Assembly (NCBI GenBank): GCA_949592205.1
Contig: CATIUR010000003.1
Location: forward strand, 149,481,259 to 149,545,258
Direction: 5' to 3'
From: Helichrysum umbraculigerum
Lineage: Eukaryota > Streptophyta > Magnoliopsida > Asterales > Asteraceae
DNA length: 64,000 nt
Shown: piece by piece, positions 1 through 12,142 of the stretch
How positions within the stretch are numbered: the stretch's first letter is position 1
Layout: each line of letters opens with the position of its first letter
Made by a program: the position numbers and the translations under genes
Notes under the pieces: model-generated
The model's input: only the letters and a program-made list of their open reading frames with translations
Databases searched by the model: none
Told to the model about the DNA's origin: nothing

Positions 1-2197
1 CCATGAGACTCACTTGAGTCTTGGGTGTTTATCTAAATAAACGTGAGTTGATTAGTCAAGCAGTGATGTCCGAAGACTTGTAACTTGTGGGCATCCAAGA
101 CGCGCGATGGTTATAAACGTAAGTAGGTATCTTAAATGATTACCTTTGTAGTTGTTCGTCCAACTAGAATGTCCAAATGACTACGATTTGGTTGATTTGT
201 TTGAGTTTTGAAAACGTGTACGGCCCGTTGGTGATTGTTTGTAATAATTCGAAAGTATTATTAATATGATGTTGAAGTGTTATACCTATAAAGTATTTAC
301 AACTTTAGTTGACGGGGGTCCAGGGGCAGCGCCCCTGGTTATCGGGGTTCCAGGGGTGGCAACCCATAGCGGGGTCCAAGGGGCAGAGCCCCTGGCTGGG
401 GTCGAGATGCCAGGTCAGCTCGAAATTTTTTTATTTCTACTACATTGCTTTAGTGAAAAACGCATTTAAAATCTGAATTTAGGTATCGTTAGGTGATAAA
501 ATTTCAGGTCTCGACACTTAGTAAAATCTGTGTTTTCAGGGTTCTGATTTGTGCGACACTGGGTGCGACATAGGATTTTGTGTCGCAGGTCATGACTGCG
601 ACATTGGTCTTTGTGTCGCATTTGCGACATCCGCAATTTAATGCGACGTTAGGTGTTGTGTCGTTATATGCGACGTTGTTCGTTCTTGCGACGTAGGGGT
701 CTGTGTCGCTATGTGCGACGTTGGAATTTATTTACGACATTGGGTCTTATGTCGCTAGTTCATAGTCACCGATGGTTCTGCGACATAAAGGTTTGCGTCG
801 CTGGTTCTCGCTGAGGCTTAAGGGTGCGACATTAGGTCTTATGTCGCTAGTTCATAGTCGCTGATGGTTCTGCGACATAAAGGTTTGCGTCGCTGGTTCT
901 CGCTGAGGCTTAAGGGTGCGACATTAGGTCTTATGTCGCAGATGGCTCAGGGCCTCTGCGACATAACACGCTGATCAGGTTTTGATGTGTCAAGAAAGGG
1001 GTTAAACGGCTATGGTTTGGTTTGAAACTTTTACACAAGTTTTAAGATGGTTACTAGAGTTCGTAAAAATTATTAGTTTGTGTCGATTGTGTTCGAGGTG
1101 TCGTTTTCTTTAAATTGGTCAAAACCGACATTTTTCGACAATGTTCCGAAAACAAGTTTTGATCGCTCATTTGGACATTACAAAGCTAGATCAATAACAT
1201 AAAAGCAAAATAAACAAAATGTAAGAGTTTCGAAAGTGTCGGGATTCTTACGAGTTGTCGCGAGCGAAATCCAAAAAAATGGAATCGTAGAGCTCGTTGT
1301 CGTGGTCGTTTTTCTCCAAATGAGCTAAGTGATTTGAGGGGTTTTTGTGGTGGTTTTCGGTGGTGGAACCGGCGGTGGTGTGGTGGTTTTTGAGAGAGAG
1401 ATGAGAGAGTGAGAGTGGAGGTGATGATGAAAAGGAGAAATGGGTTTTGGAGTGTGGAAGAAGAAAAAGGGTGAGGGTTTGAACCCCCCTCACCTTAGTC
1501 GGTTTAGTGGGGCCCACCCCAAGTGGGTGTGTCCCAAAATTTGTTCCCTGCGTTTGCGCTCCGTGCGGTGTTCGTTTACCCGATCGTATAAACGCTAAAT
1601 AATTATTTTATACGTTTAACTTACGCGTTTAAAATACGATTGAAATTTACTATTTTCAATTTGAAGTATTAATCCTTAATACTCAGTAACATTTATAAAA
1701 ATGTTTTGATTATGTGTTATGATTATTTAACGTGCCTGTGTCGAGTTTAAAGGTTGTGAAACGTTTTAAATTAAACGTTTTCGTTATCGATTGAATTCTT
1801 CCAATATTCCCGATGAATATTTTCTAGAATTTGATATATTTTAATACTTAAAAATATATTTGTCAGTATTTCGATTGTTGGGCGCATCTCGCGTGTTTTT
1901 GTCGCGTTTGTGTTACACTATACGATAAAATTAACAGGGTAAATATTTTCAACATAATATTTGTGATACAATAGTGTTATTAAATAATTTCATATTATTT
2001 AATAATTTGTTCACCAACGTCCGTATTAATTGAATTGAATTCCATTCGATTTAAAAAATACGGTTTAATCAAATCGCATAGATATATATTCAACAATATA
2101 TATTCATTGATACATTAATTAGCCTAACATAGAACTAATTACATGTATTACAGAGGATTAGACACTAATCACTAGTCCTAATTTGACGAGTGTCACA
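1..2197 (-). mobile_element. Gypsy-type LTR, outer part cut by window edge
   Basis: This stretch resembles the interior and inner end of the long LTRs at 41367-42428 and 42649-45085. Shared features are a 'gactcacctgagtctt'-like stretch, the 'aaaacgtgtacggcccgttggtga' region and an array of gcgaca/tgtcgc motifs. It ends in gtgtcaca at 2197, followed by a pyrimidine-rich run (acccctttccccc). On the minus strand that run is a polypurine tract, so this is probably the 3' LTR of a minus-oriented element. The expected gag-pol to the right is missing, so the element is truncated or deleted. Short open frames inside it (for example 1248-1517) look fortuitous. Confidence 0.6.
734..917. repeat. 92-bp tandem repeat, two copies, with TGTCGC motifs
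   Basis: A 92-bp unit starting with (g/a)cgacatt(a/g)ggtcttatgtcgc is repeated from 734 to 825 and from 826 to 917, and a third partial unit begins at 918. The two copies differ at only a few bases. Each contains several gcgaca/tgtcgc half-sites in both orientations. Confidence 0.85.
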
Positions 2198-2320
2198 ACC
2201 CCTTTCCCCCAAAAAAGAGCTTCCCCTGGATCCTCCCACTACATCATTATATGTATATGTCAACGTTAAATACTTTAATGGATGTGGTTTTAATTTATTA
2301 ATTAATTAATTAATTTATTA

Positions 2321-2390
<70 letters not shown>

Positions 2391-2660
2391 GGAGTAATAA
2401 TAGATATAAAGATGAGATAAATTTATTTATTAGAAATTGTAGGAAGGGGAATAAGGTTTTTAATTAATTATTATGGTTTGATTATTTTTATTTTACATTA
2501 GATCTTTTAGGTGAATGAGAAGTTAATTTGAGTCGCTCAACTCTAAAAAGATTTCATTAACCTGAACTGATAATAATCTAAAATTTAGTAGTGTAAGTTG
2601 ACAATTCAACTTTTAAGTAAATAACAACAACCTCTATGAGCTCAAGTAAGTCACTAAAGC

Positions 2661-2732
<72 letters not shown>

Positions 2733-3115
2733 CATTAATCAAAATCTAAATAGTTAATCAAAGATTACATAAAATAAAATATAGCCTTCAAACATTTCAA
2801 CAGCATGACCTTAATATTATATTTATTACATAAAACATCAAAAGTTATTAATGAAAGATGTCTGAAATGACTACATTCACATGTCTATGTGATTAATGTA
2901 TTGTTACTTGAAACTAAGGGTATAATCGCAATGCTTTATTTTTTGTTACTAATAAAAATAACAAAGGGGGAAATAAATGAGAACTTATTTCGAGTTGCTC
3001 AACTCTAAAATTTTATTACCTAAACTGATAATCTGAATTTTAGTAGTGTAAGTTGACAATTCAACTTTTAAGTAAAGAACAACAATCTCTATGAACTCAA
3101 ATAAGTCACTAAAGC

Positions 3116-3152
<37 letters not shown>

Positions 3153-3260
3153 GTTGTTGTTGTTGTTGTTGTTGTTATTTATTAATCAAAATGTAATTAG
3201 TTAATCAAAGATTACATAAAAATAATATATAGCCTTCAAACATTTCAATAGCATGGTTAC

Positions 3261-3357
<97 letters not shown>

Positions 3358-4088
3358 AATGTCATATTAATATTGATCGATTTGATTAATGTAATATTAA
3401 TATGATATACTTATGAATATATTTAATTAACATTAACGTAGAGCTAGATGTGAATAATATATTATGATTTCGTGCTGAACCTGGTAAACGAACAAATAGG
3501 GGGTCCGTATCCGTCTCCGCGGAGATCTCCAGATCGTAAGACATTATTGCCTTCGTGGCACATAAACGAACTCGTACAACAGCAGCTCTAGACTGGAGGG
3601 GGAGACCCCATATTATACCAGCATCTCTTTCGGTTCTTCGGTCATCCAGAGGTGTATATTCCTATTCTGCCTGGATCTGTCTCTTGATCCCTCGTTCGAC
3701 TAATCAGTGATCCCTGGGCCTACCTAACACAGATGTCCCTGAAAACATTAAAGTAGAGATGTGAATAAATATGAACATAGAAAGCTTTCGTGAATATTTT
3801 AATATTGATGGGAAGGGATATATTTAATTAAATTTAGGTAATTATTTTCAAATGAGACTTTTTAGGTAAATTATTGCATTTGATTGGTTAATTAGAAGTT
3901 TGGTGAAATAGAATGATTTGATTGGTTAATAGCTCTTTAATTTTGAAAAAAAATCAATTGGACAACTTTTCTTTTATTAATATTTAGATAATTTAGGTAA
4001 ATGTTCTTTTCATACGGAATTATCACACATATTTCGATTAGTTATCTTGAATATAATATAAGAAACACCTTTGTGATGTTATCAATTT
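2198..4088. repeat. Non-coding block: ATT microsatellites and a local tandem duplication
   Basis: Long (ATT)n runs lie at about 2327-2390, 2661-2732, 3117-3152 (continuing as GTT to about 3176) and 3260-3352. The sequence at 2512-2812 is repeated at about 2975-3256. Both copies share a 'gtaagttgacaattcaac' block, then 'gtcactaaag', a microsatellite and 'atagccttcaaacatttcaa'. The stretch at about 3450-3760 differs in composition (higher GC, no long repeats) and I could not assign it. No gene was found. Confidence 0.7.
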
Positions 4089-4100
4089 CTTAAACTTTCA

Positions 4101-4646
4101 CAAAGCCAATTTGGTTGAAGTTTGGTAGCTAGTGGAATGTTAGATTCTCATCTCCCGTTTCTATGTTGGATTTATCTCTTTACAAAATTCCTATCAATGG
4201 CAATAAAGATGTTTCAAAGGCGTTCTATGGGGTTTGCTACATTCTAATATGGTCTATTTGGAAATGGCATAATCGACTCATTCATGCTTCTATCGATGCT
4301 AGACCCGATATCCTTGTGGAAGATATTTTGGCCCAATTGCAACGGTTGTCTTTGTTATGGATTTCGAACAGGATGTACTAAGGTGGTGAAAATTGGGATT
4401 CTTGGATTTCTTCCCCCAAAGATTGATTCTAGTTTGGTTTTTGCAGATCTGGGTTTTTTGTTAGTATTCCTTTGGTTATGTATATTTGGGTTTTTTGGAT
4501 AGTTTTGTCTCTTGTTTTCTAGTTTTATCTGTTTTTGGATTCTCTTTCTTGGAGCCCTTTATTACTTTGTCTTGCATTCCCATTATTCTGAGTTAGTGCT
4601 TTAAATAATATATATCTTTGCTTATTAAAAAAAAAGAAAAAAAACC
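4101..4646 (+). mobile_element. 5'-truncated LINE (non-LTR retrotransposon) 3' end
   Basis: An open frame at 4163-4381 reads like the C-terminal tail of a plant LINE reverse transcriptase, with a WSIWKWHNRLIHA-type stretch and then LQRLSLLWISNR. It is followed by an untranslated tail ending in an A-rich run at 4628-4644. The insert is flanked by a perfect 12-bp direct repeat CTTAAACTTTCA at 4089-4100 and 4647-4658. Together the A tail, the flanking duplication and the 5' truncation are the hallmarks of target-primed reverse transcription. Only about 0.55 kb remains, so it cannot act alone. Confidence 0.8.
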
Positions 4647-4942
4647 CTTAAACTTTCAGTTAGTCAAATACTCAAATGAGTCCTTCGATTTCACTTAAAC
4701 TTTAAAATAATACCCCTCAAATTTCTCAATTTTAATAAAATAGAATTCACAACATAATTATCAACGAATTCTCTATAATGTATGATTCAAATAAGTTGAG
4801 TATATAATTTTGAGATAAGTTAAAAGTTAATATTTTATTATTTGAGTAATTGACAACTCCTAACTACTAGAACATTCTTATATATACTAATAATTATTAA
4901 AGATGTGAATTTTATTTCTATCGGGTTCTTTTTCTCAACTGA

Positions 4943-5311
4943 GGGTATGTTTGGCACAACTAGCTGGTAGCTGGAGCTGGTAACTTGTGGTTGGAGCTGG
5001 TAGCTGGAGCTTTTGGTAATATATGTGTTTGGCAGAGTAGCTGGAGCTTGTAGCTTATAAATGTAAAATGACATAAAAGGACAAATATATTATTTCTAAT
5101 AGATGAAATATAATTATTTAGAGAGTATTTATGTAATTTACTTTTCCATAAGCTACAAGCTTCTTTCAAAAGCTACTTCAAGTAGTTTATAGTTTTGGAG
5201 CTTATGAAAACCATAAGCTACTAAAATTTTTGATTGCCAAACAAAGCTTATGAAAAAAACCATAAGCTTAAGCTCTCATAAGCTCCTATAAGCTGCATGC
5301 CAAACACACCC
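4943..5311. mobile_element. MITE with GGGTATGTTTGGC / GCCAAACACACCC inverted ends
   Basis: Terminal inverted repeats GGGTATGTTTGGCA and TGCCAAACACACCC bound a 369-bp AGCT-rich segment. The next three bases are TAA, while the left flank is TGA, so the 3-bp target duplication is imperfect. It abuts a second MITE with the same ends. Confidence 0.7.
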
Positions 5312-5314
5312 TAA

Positions 5315-5705
5315 GGGTGTGTTTGGGTGACCAGCTTATGAGAGCTTATAGTAGCTTAAGCTTATTTTTTCACAAGTTTAAGTTACAAGCTTTTTTTGGA
5401 ACACAAACATGTAGGAGCTTATTGAAAAAAATAAGCTCTAGAATGATAAGCTACTTGAAGTAGCTTATTGAAAATTCTAGAGCTTATGAGTATTGAATTT
5501 TACATAAATACCCTTTATTTAAATCTTGGATTTATCTTTTTGTGTCTTTTAATGTCATTTTACATCTATAAGCTCCAGCTCCAGCTACTTCACCAAACAC
5601 TTACAAAAATAATTATATGCTCCAGCTTCCAGCTCTTTATATAAGCTCCAGCTACCAGCTCCACCTACAAGCTTTCAGCTCCAGCTACTTTTACCAAACA
5701 CACCC
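5315..5705. mobile_element. Harbinger-like MITE, adjacent to the previous one
   Basis: Ends GGGTGTGTTTGG and CCAAACACACCC bound a 391-bp segment rich in 'agctccagctac' words. It is flanked on both sides by TAA (5312-5314 and 5706-5708), matching the 3-bp TAA/TTA target preference of PIF/Harbinger elements. Confidence 0.75.
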
Positions 5706-5934
5706 TAAATAACCATATTCATTATTTGGTATTGATATATGATTATCGGTTATATTGCTTAATATGGAATATATAGATACAACCATAAATAATTTAGTTT
5801 CAAGCTTCATTGCAAAAATTAAAACTAAGATAAAATACTAGAATTTAATCATATACATTTTTTCAGACTTATGAAAATTAAATAAAAATTTAACGGTCTG
5901 TCATGGGTTTGAAAGCTAGTTACAAACATATAAA

Positions 5935-8281
5935 CGTGACAACCGTCACCAAACCGTTATCGTAGTTCAAGCCGTAAAAACTCATTTTTATGAAAAGACT
6001 AATTTCAAGGATTTATTTACATCAAAGTCTTCGTTTTTGAAAACCGAATGCAACGCAAAAAAAATCAATCCAAACGGACGTATAACGAAGAAGATACGGA
6101 GCAAAATGTAAACGAAACATGAGCTAAGCAAATCGCGACGCGATCTGATGAAATAGCGACGCAATTTACCCATAATCGCGACTCGATCTTACTTTGGTCG
6201 CGACTCAATCCTATGTCGGTCAGACCCGAATTTAAACATGTTTTAAACCTAAAAAACGAGTTGTAAACCTTATTTTTCGACCTCCAGACGATTTTTAACT
6301 CCTTCAAACCCTAAGATACGAAAATCAAACTCCAAGAACTCAAGTTTTGATCCATTCTTTCAATCTAACAACCGAAAACACTCGTTATCGCGTTCATTGG
6401 TAAGTTTTTCGACGTTCAATCTCTAGTAACTTCTGGTTTCATTCAAAAACGTGATTAGGGTTCTTATAAGCTTATTTTCTACATATTTTAGGGAGGATTT
6501 CCAACATACGCGCCTGAATTGGTAGACTTCTAACTCATTCTTTCGATATTTAATCGTTTCGTATCGTATTTCGTATTACCCATCCATTGGATCTGATTTT
6601 GATGAATCTAAGTACGGATTAGGACTAGGAATATTATTAACGGATGGTGCATCAAAGTTTTGATCATGGTTGTCATTGATTGTTGTGGAAAAACGTTTTT
6701 GGAGATTACTTAAGTATTAGTCATAAAGTTATGGTTTGGACAGATTTTGTGGTTGATTTTGATGGAGTCATAACTCGGTCAATACTACGTGTTTTTAAGT
6801 GTTTCTTGGGTCTAAAATTAAGTTTAAGATGTCTACTTTCAAATGCAATTGGTCTCATGTCAATATGATGAGTTTTGGTCAATCAAATGGTCATTTTAAA
6901 CAAAGATGTAAAGTCTAAGTTTTCGGTTTATGTTTTGGGTCTGTTTTGAAGTATCTAAACTTATGATAAATTTTGAATTAGGTTTGAAACTTTTTCTGGA
7001 ACTACTTTAATGTCAACAAATTGTTGTAAAAATATTGTAAATTTTGAAGGTCTTCAATAATTTTATTATAAGTTTTGTGATGTCAGAAAATGTTATCGTA
7101 TTGAGCAGTTCACTTTTGGCAATTTTTAAAAATAGTTAACCATCGAAATAAATTCTGGAAAAATTAATGGGTATTCTTAATACATCAAAGTGTCACTGGT
7201 AAAAATTGTAGAGTCTAATAATTTTGTTTAGTCATGATTTATAAATTCGTAAAGTGGTATAAAATTTTGGATGGAAATTGGAATGCAAGATAGGGTGCAA
7301 ATTACTACTATTTTGTATAAATGGGAGCTTATTTTAGTCAGGATATTCGAGGTTTGGTTGTGAGAAAACATAATAGAGGAGATATAGATCATCAAATGGG
7401 ATACAATGGAAGGGCATAGCCTTGTCTAGATTGTAACCAACACATATTTGATTTGTAGATAAACATTCTTTTGGTGGATTCATTTTGGGAACGATAATTG
7501 CTTTGACTAATCAAGGTGAGTTTCGTGGCCCCTTTTTCCTTTAATTTTTAAAGTTTTGGGGAAAAAGAATGTTCAGATATTTTAAACTGTTTTATTGTTG
7601 TGGAAACAATCTTTGAACTTGCTTTGAACATGAGTTGCTATGAAATACATGTATAGTTTAATGTGTATTGTTTGATTGTGTGGAACGATAACGTGAATAT
7701 AGCATAGCTTTTGTGTGTTGTTATTTTGTGTGGAACGATGATAGAAACGTTATGGTCTTGCACATGTGGGAGATCCCACTTCTGAGGTAAGACTACTTAG
7801 AAACGATGGAACGTAGGAACGTAGGATGTAACGGAACGTTGATGTTGGTTTGTGTAACGTTGAACGTGTAACTTAGTTGAATGTTGGAACGTGTGATTAT
7901 TTGTAACGTGGGTAACGTGTGACATCATAAACGTTGTTATATTATACATTGTATACATTGCTCTCATGTGTTTTAACAAAACGATTTGACTTGATAAAAT
8001 GTTTACTTAAATACCTACGAACTCACCAACCATGTGTTGACATTTTAGAGCATTTCTTTTTTCGGTGAAGCTAGTAATTCAAGGACTGAGACTAAGGTGG
8101 CTTAGCAAGACTGTTAGAGTGCATCTTAAATTTGTTATTGTGAACGATTGTATTTGTGATGTTGTGAAGCTGTTTCATAACATTTTGTTGAACTTCATTT
8201 AGTGAATTTCTTTTATATCAATGTGTTATGATCTAGTCATGTGTTGCATTCCGTTGTTTCCGCTTTAGACGGGGTGTGACT
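5935..8281 (+). mobile_element. Plus-oriented Gypsy-type solo LTR
   Basis: The block starts cGTGACAACC and ends GGGGTGTGAC, mirroring the TGTGACACCCC ends of the other Gypsy LTRs here in reverse. Near the right end, 'actcaccaaccatgtgttgacattttagagcat' matches, in reverse complement, the 'catgctaaaaagtgtcaaccaaaaggttggtga' stretch of the LTR at 42649. At about 2.35 kb it has the size of a complete LTR. No internal coding region is attached on either side, which suggests a solo LTR. The boundaries are approximate and no clear target duplication was seen. Confidence 0.55.
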
Positions 8282-8476
8282 AAAAACGGTAATAAAATTT
8301 TTATTATCGGACGAATTCTAGCCAAGAGTTTGATCAATAGATTAAAAGACTTTTGTTGGGCCTTGGGCCTAAGGGATCATTGTTTCGGACCTAGCCTCCT
8401 ACAAAGGCCTACTACCAAAATTTAGCAACATATCATCTGCAATTCTGCAAATACGGATGAATTCCGGAGACTTTTA

Positions 8477-9035
8477 GGTTGTGTTTGGTTCGTGAAATCC
8501 AACAGAATTCGATGGAATTAAAATCATAATTCTATTTCAAAAATATGTTTGGTTCACAAATGAATTTAGTTGTAAGTTATCAAATTCCCTAATTGAAAGT
8601 AGCCGTGAACAAAAACCGGGGTAGGCCAAACCCGACCCGACCCAAAACCCGAACTGGGTTCTAGTCAACATAATTGAAACCGGGTATTTGACCAACCCGA
8701 CCCGAACCTGACCCGGATTTTCTAAATTATTCAACCGGGTTAAAACCGGTGTTTTCGAGTTTTTCCGGGTTTTTGACCGGTTTTCCAACCTGACCCGGTA
8801 TCAACCCGGATCCAACCCGTTTTGATGTCTAAAAAACCCAACCCGGGTCCCTACCCGCCGGGTACTCTCAAAATCCGAACCGGGTTCAAAAAAACCGATT
8901 TTTCTAAAAACCGGTTTCGGGTTTTTTCCGGGTTCAGTTTCGGGTTCGGGTTTTTTGTTCACGCCTAATTGAAAGGAATTCACATTCCATTAAATTCCAA
9001 TTCCATCAAAAATATTCCGCAAACCAAATGCAACG
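8477..9035. mobile_element. Harbinger-like MITE carrying a nested insertion
   Basis: Ends GGTTGTGTTTGGTT and, in reverse complement, CGTTGCATTTGGTT are flanked on both sides by TTA (8474-8476 and 9036-9038). Both arms carry GAATTC-like words such as 'gaattcgatggaatt' and 'attccattaaattcc'. The middle is occupied by the insert at 8600-8965. Confidence 0.65.
8600..8965. mobile_element. CCGGGT-rich insert nested in a MITE
   Basis: This 366-bp insert is flanked by the direct repeat TAATTGAAAG (8590-8599 and 8966-8975). Its ends are inverted: GTGAACAAAAACCGGG on the left and a GGGTTTTTTGTTCAC-like end on the right. The interior consists of imperfect CCGGGT, AACCCGACCC and AACCCGGGT words. A 9-10 bp duplication would fit a MULE-like or unknown terminal-inverted-repeat element. 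There is no coding potential. Confidence 0.6.
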
Positions 9036-9563
9036 TTAGAGTTTTAGCGTCAGATCAATGTTACAAATAGATGAAGGCAAGAAAAAATAAATAAATCAAT
9101 CAATCAATCCATCCAACATCCATCCTATTATTAACCTACCCCACGTAATATACATATATCGCACATGTATATATATACATACCTCCCAAGAGGCTTAAAT
9201 CACAACCTCTTAGTTGATATGTTTCTCACATACCGTTTAGACGACTGCGCTTTGGTTGAAGTAAAGCTATTGGTTATATCTATGAACATGAAATAAACAT
9301 AACTTTCTCTGGTCATATACCTATCTAACTCTATTGTTTAATGAAACATGAGACATAAACTCAATTCAGTTGACTTGACCATTTAAATTCAAATCTTTAA
9401 TTAACATGAATGTTTCCCAAGAAAATATAGTCATCATGAACCAAACATGAACAAACCAAACAACAGCATTCACACACAAATAAATGAAATATAAAAAAAC
9501 ATTTGCAAACAAGTTCTGTACACATGCTCTTGTTTAGGTGCTCGTCTTCAATCATCTGTTGTT
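9036..9563. other. Non-coding stretch and 3' flank of germin-like gene 1
   Basis: No gene was seen. The segment holds an 'aataaataaatcaatcaatcaatcc' short tandem run near 9090 and the 3' untranslated region of the next gene on the minus strand. Confidence 0.5.
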
Positions 9564-10288
9564 CTAGAACTTTGCCAATAACTGATCCACCAGTTTTGTA
9601 TCCACCTGGAAAGCCTTAGCTAGAATCTCACTCGAAATCTTTGGATTTGAACCAAAAACAGCGTTTCCAACTGTTATAGCACCAGGATTCTGACTACTTA
9701 ACGCACAGATAACCACCGCATTTTGTTTTCCAACATTATGTTGGAAGTGAACTAGTCCTACTGGGAACACAAACACGTCGCCCTTGTATAGTACTTTTGT
9801 GATCAGGTGGTTTTCAGGATATGAGGTCACGAATCCAACCTCAAGTGAGCCTTCTAAAACGGTCATTATCTCAGTAGCTCGTGGGTGAGTGTGAGGTGGG
9901 TTAACTCCCCATGGTGCGTAGTCAATGCGTACCATTGAGACGCCTAAAGTGTTGAGCCCTGGTAATTGGGCTACAGTCACCGGTGTCACCATTGATCCAA
10001 AAGGATTTGAAGTGTTGCCCATAAGGTGTAGGCCACTAAAGTAAAAATCATTGACTTGAACTTGGGTCGGATCCTTGCACACCATGCCATTTACATGAAC
10101 TGCAATTAAATAAGCATTTATTAGAGAATAATAGCGACAAAACCTTGAAAAGCATGCAATATATTTTACACACCTGAGCTACTTGGATCAGCTACACAGA
10201 AATCTTGTAGGGGCTTGGGTTCATAGGCAGAGGCCAAATAAAAGAAAGCAAGAGCTAATAAACTAAAATGGGACATCTGTTTTGCCAT
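9564..10288 (-). CDS. Germin-like protein, gene 1 of the cluster (two exons)
   Basis: Exon 1 (10288 to 10174) encodes an N-terminal signal peptide followed by YEPKPLQDFCVADP. A 74-bp GT-AG intron follows (10173 to 10100), and exon 2 runs 10099 to 9564. The splice is phase 1 and restores VHVNG. The predicted product is 216 aa, usual for germin-like proteins. The single cupin domain shows the germin boxes: QLPGLNTLGVSM, then PPHTHPRATEI with two of the metal-binding His and the Glu, then GDVFVFPVGLVHFQ with the third His. Family members are secreted, cell-wall, Mn-binding proteins, some with superoxide dismutase or oxalate oxidase activity; the activity here cannot be inferred. A TATA-like box lies about 130 bp upstream. 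Paralogues follow at 11304 and 12853. Confidence 0.92.
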
Positions 10289-10413
10289 TACCAAATCTGT
10301 AACTCCAATAGTAATTATTTTGGTGAAAGCTTAGAAATTACTGGTACTAAACGAGAGAAAACAAAAGGTAGGCAAAAGAAATTTGTGAGTGTTTTAAAAG
10401 TTGGTATTGAGAT

Positions 10414-10426
10414 CCATATATAATAA
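10414..10426 (-). promoter_or_regulatory. Candidate TATA box of germin-like gene 1
   Basis: On the minus strand this reads TTATTATATATGG, about 130 bp upstream of the ATG. No other TATA-like sequence is better placed. Confidence 0.45.
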
Positions 10427-11303
10427 GGTCCATGTATGAGGTCAAGTTCCTGAAATGTTAATTAAATGTTCAGATTTACAAAAATTCCATCATGGAATAC
10501 ATGGGAATTTCATAATAGATGTTAGCATTTGCATGAACACATAAAAAAGAGTTGCAATGGCCCGTTCTTGGATTCTTTCAGGACGTAATTTTTAAGCAGC
10601 ACTCTAAGAAATGGTCAAGCATGCTCTACCCACACATCATATGATCCAAATGATGATGACTCCTTATAAGGACCATTACTATTATTATCTATACTTTACT
10701 AGACAATGTATTATCATAATTAGGAATGGCATCTTGTCCGCCTGTTGATAGATTTACCACTTTGTCTTGAACAATCATACTGTTTCTGGCTTGCTAGTTA
10801 TTGTTCTGTATTTGTAATTTATACCCAGTACGTATGTTACTTCGATTGACATGTACATACCTCGTTAACTATTATGTGGTTGACTAAGTTACGTACGTTC
10901 TGTAGAGTGGACAGTGAAAGAACATATAAAAGGTCGAATGCAATTCTTTTTTCTTTTCTTTTTTTGGAAAAGTTTAAAATGCAGTTCTATGATGTTGATT
11001 CCTTATGTAGTTATGTTTGCTGATAAATAGTATCACGTCAATGATTTGGTATCATATGTGTTCTGGCATGCCTTGTGTTGGCTCTCACCTGTGCCCATAA
11101 CGAGTTAATTGCTGTAAAGCAATGTCTGTCAAAACTTGAAGAGTCACCTGGGTATAAATCAATAATCATAAAACACTGTAGGGAAGACAAACTTGCTAAT
11201 TTTTTAGAACTTCACTATCATAATTATTAAACGATTGGGTTAGTATTTTCTACATCCAGAGTCCTTAAACCAATCTACATACAAAAACAACTAATCGTGA
11301 GTT
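10427..11303. other. Intergenic region between germin-like genes 1 and 2
   Basis: This is upstream sequence of gene 1 and 3' flank of gene 2. No open frame of interest and no clear element ends were seen. Confidence 0.4.
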
Positions 11304-12059
11304 TTAATCATGTATTGACGACATCTTTTTCAATTGATTTACTGTGTTGTTGTCAACGTGAAACGCTTGGGCCAGAAAGTCAGTAGAAATTGGCGGAGTA
11401 GACCCAAATATCGAGTTTGTGATGCTAATGACTCCTGGATTTTGACTGCTCAGTGCAGCTATTGCACTTGCGTTTGAATGACCCAAATTCCTTTGAAAAT
11501 GAACAAGTCCCACTGGGAACACAAACACGTCACCACGTTGAAGGACTTTTGTAATGAGTCGGTTTTGTGGGTCTGAAGTAATGAATCCAACTTGAAGAGT
11601 TCCTTCTAAAACTGTAAGTATTTCAGTTGCCCGTGGGTGTGTGTGTGGTGGGTTAGCTCCCCATTGTGCATAGTCAATGCGGATCATTGAAATCCCGAGC
11701 GTGTTGAGTCCTGGTATCTGATATACGGATACAGGAGTGATTCTATAGCCGTAGGAATTTCTCGTGTCGCCTGCAATGTGGAGCCCACTATAGTAGAAAT
11801 CGTCAGCTTGCACAAACAGTGGATTCTTGCAAGACAAACCGTTCAATCTGACTGCAACTAATTGAAAAACAAGTTGCATTAGTTTATAAATTAATATAAT
11901 CTGACACTAAATTGCTAATATCGTTAAACGAGTATAACCTATGTTGCTTGGATCTGCTACGCAAAAATCTTGTAGGGGCGCAGGCTCGTATGAAAAGACA
12001 TATAAGATTGAGAGGCTGAATGTTGCTAACAAAATGAAGAAAATAAAAGGCTGTGCCAT
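11304..12059 (-). CDS. Germin-like protein, gene 2 of the cluster (two exons)
   Basis: Exon 1 (12059 to 11939) encodes a hydrophobic signal peptide and YEPAPLQDFCVADPSN. An 87-bp GT-AG intron (11938 to 11852) precedes exon 2 (11851 to 11304), joined in phase 1 at VRLNG. The product is 222 aa. It has QIPGLNTLGISM, PPHTHPRATEI and GDVFVFPVGLVHFQ, so the three His and one Glu of the cupin metal site are intact. It is the most divergent of the four paralogues: SYGYRITPVSVYQ replaces the SNAVGSKVTPV-type stretch, and the C-terminus ends KKMSSIHD rather than the QAKF-like ending. It was probably secreted like its neighbours but may have diverged in function. Start chosen as the ATG that gives a complete signal peptide. 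Confidence 0.9.
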
Positions 12060-12129
12060 GTATTCGAAAAAGTGACAAAAGTTGGAAATAAAATAGCTGT
12101 TTCGGATGAACATGTAGTTCTATATGAAG

Positions 12130-12142
12130 TATATTTATATAG
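12130..12142 (-). promoter_or_regulatory. TATA box of germin-like gene 2
   Basis: The minus strand reads CTATATAAATATA, a canonical TATAAATA box about 75 bp upstream of the ATG at 12059. Confidence 0.6.

Noticed and set aside
1248..1517. 89-aa minus-strand frame, Ser/His-rich
   Set aside because: It lies inside the LTR and corresponds in place to the frame at 44353-44654 in another LTR, without sequence conservation. No domain.
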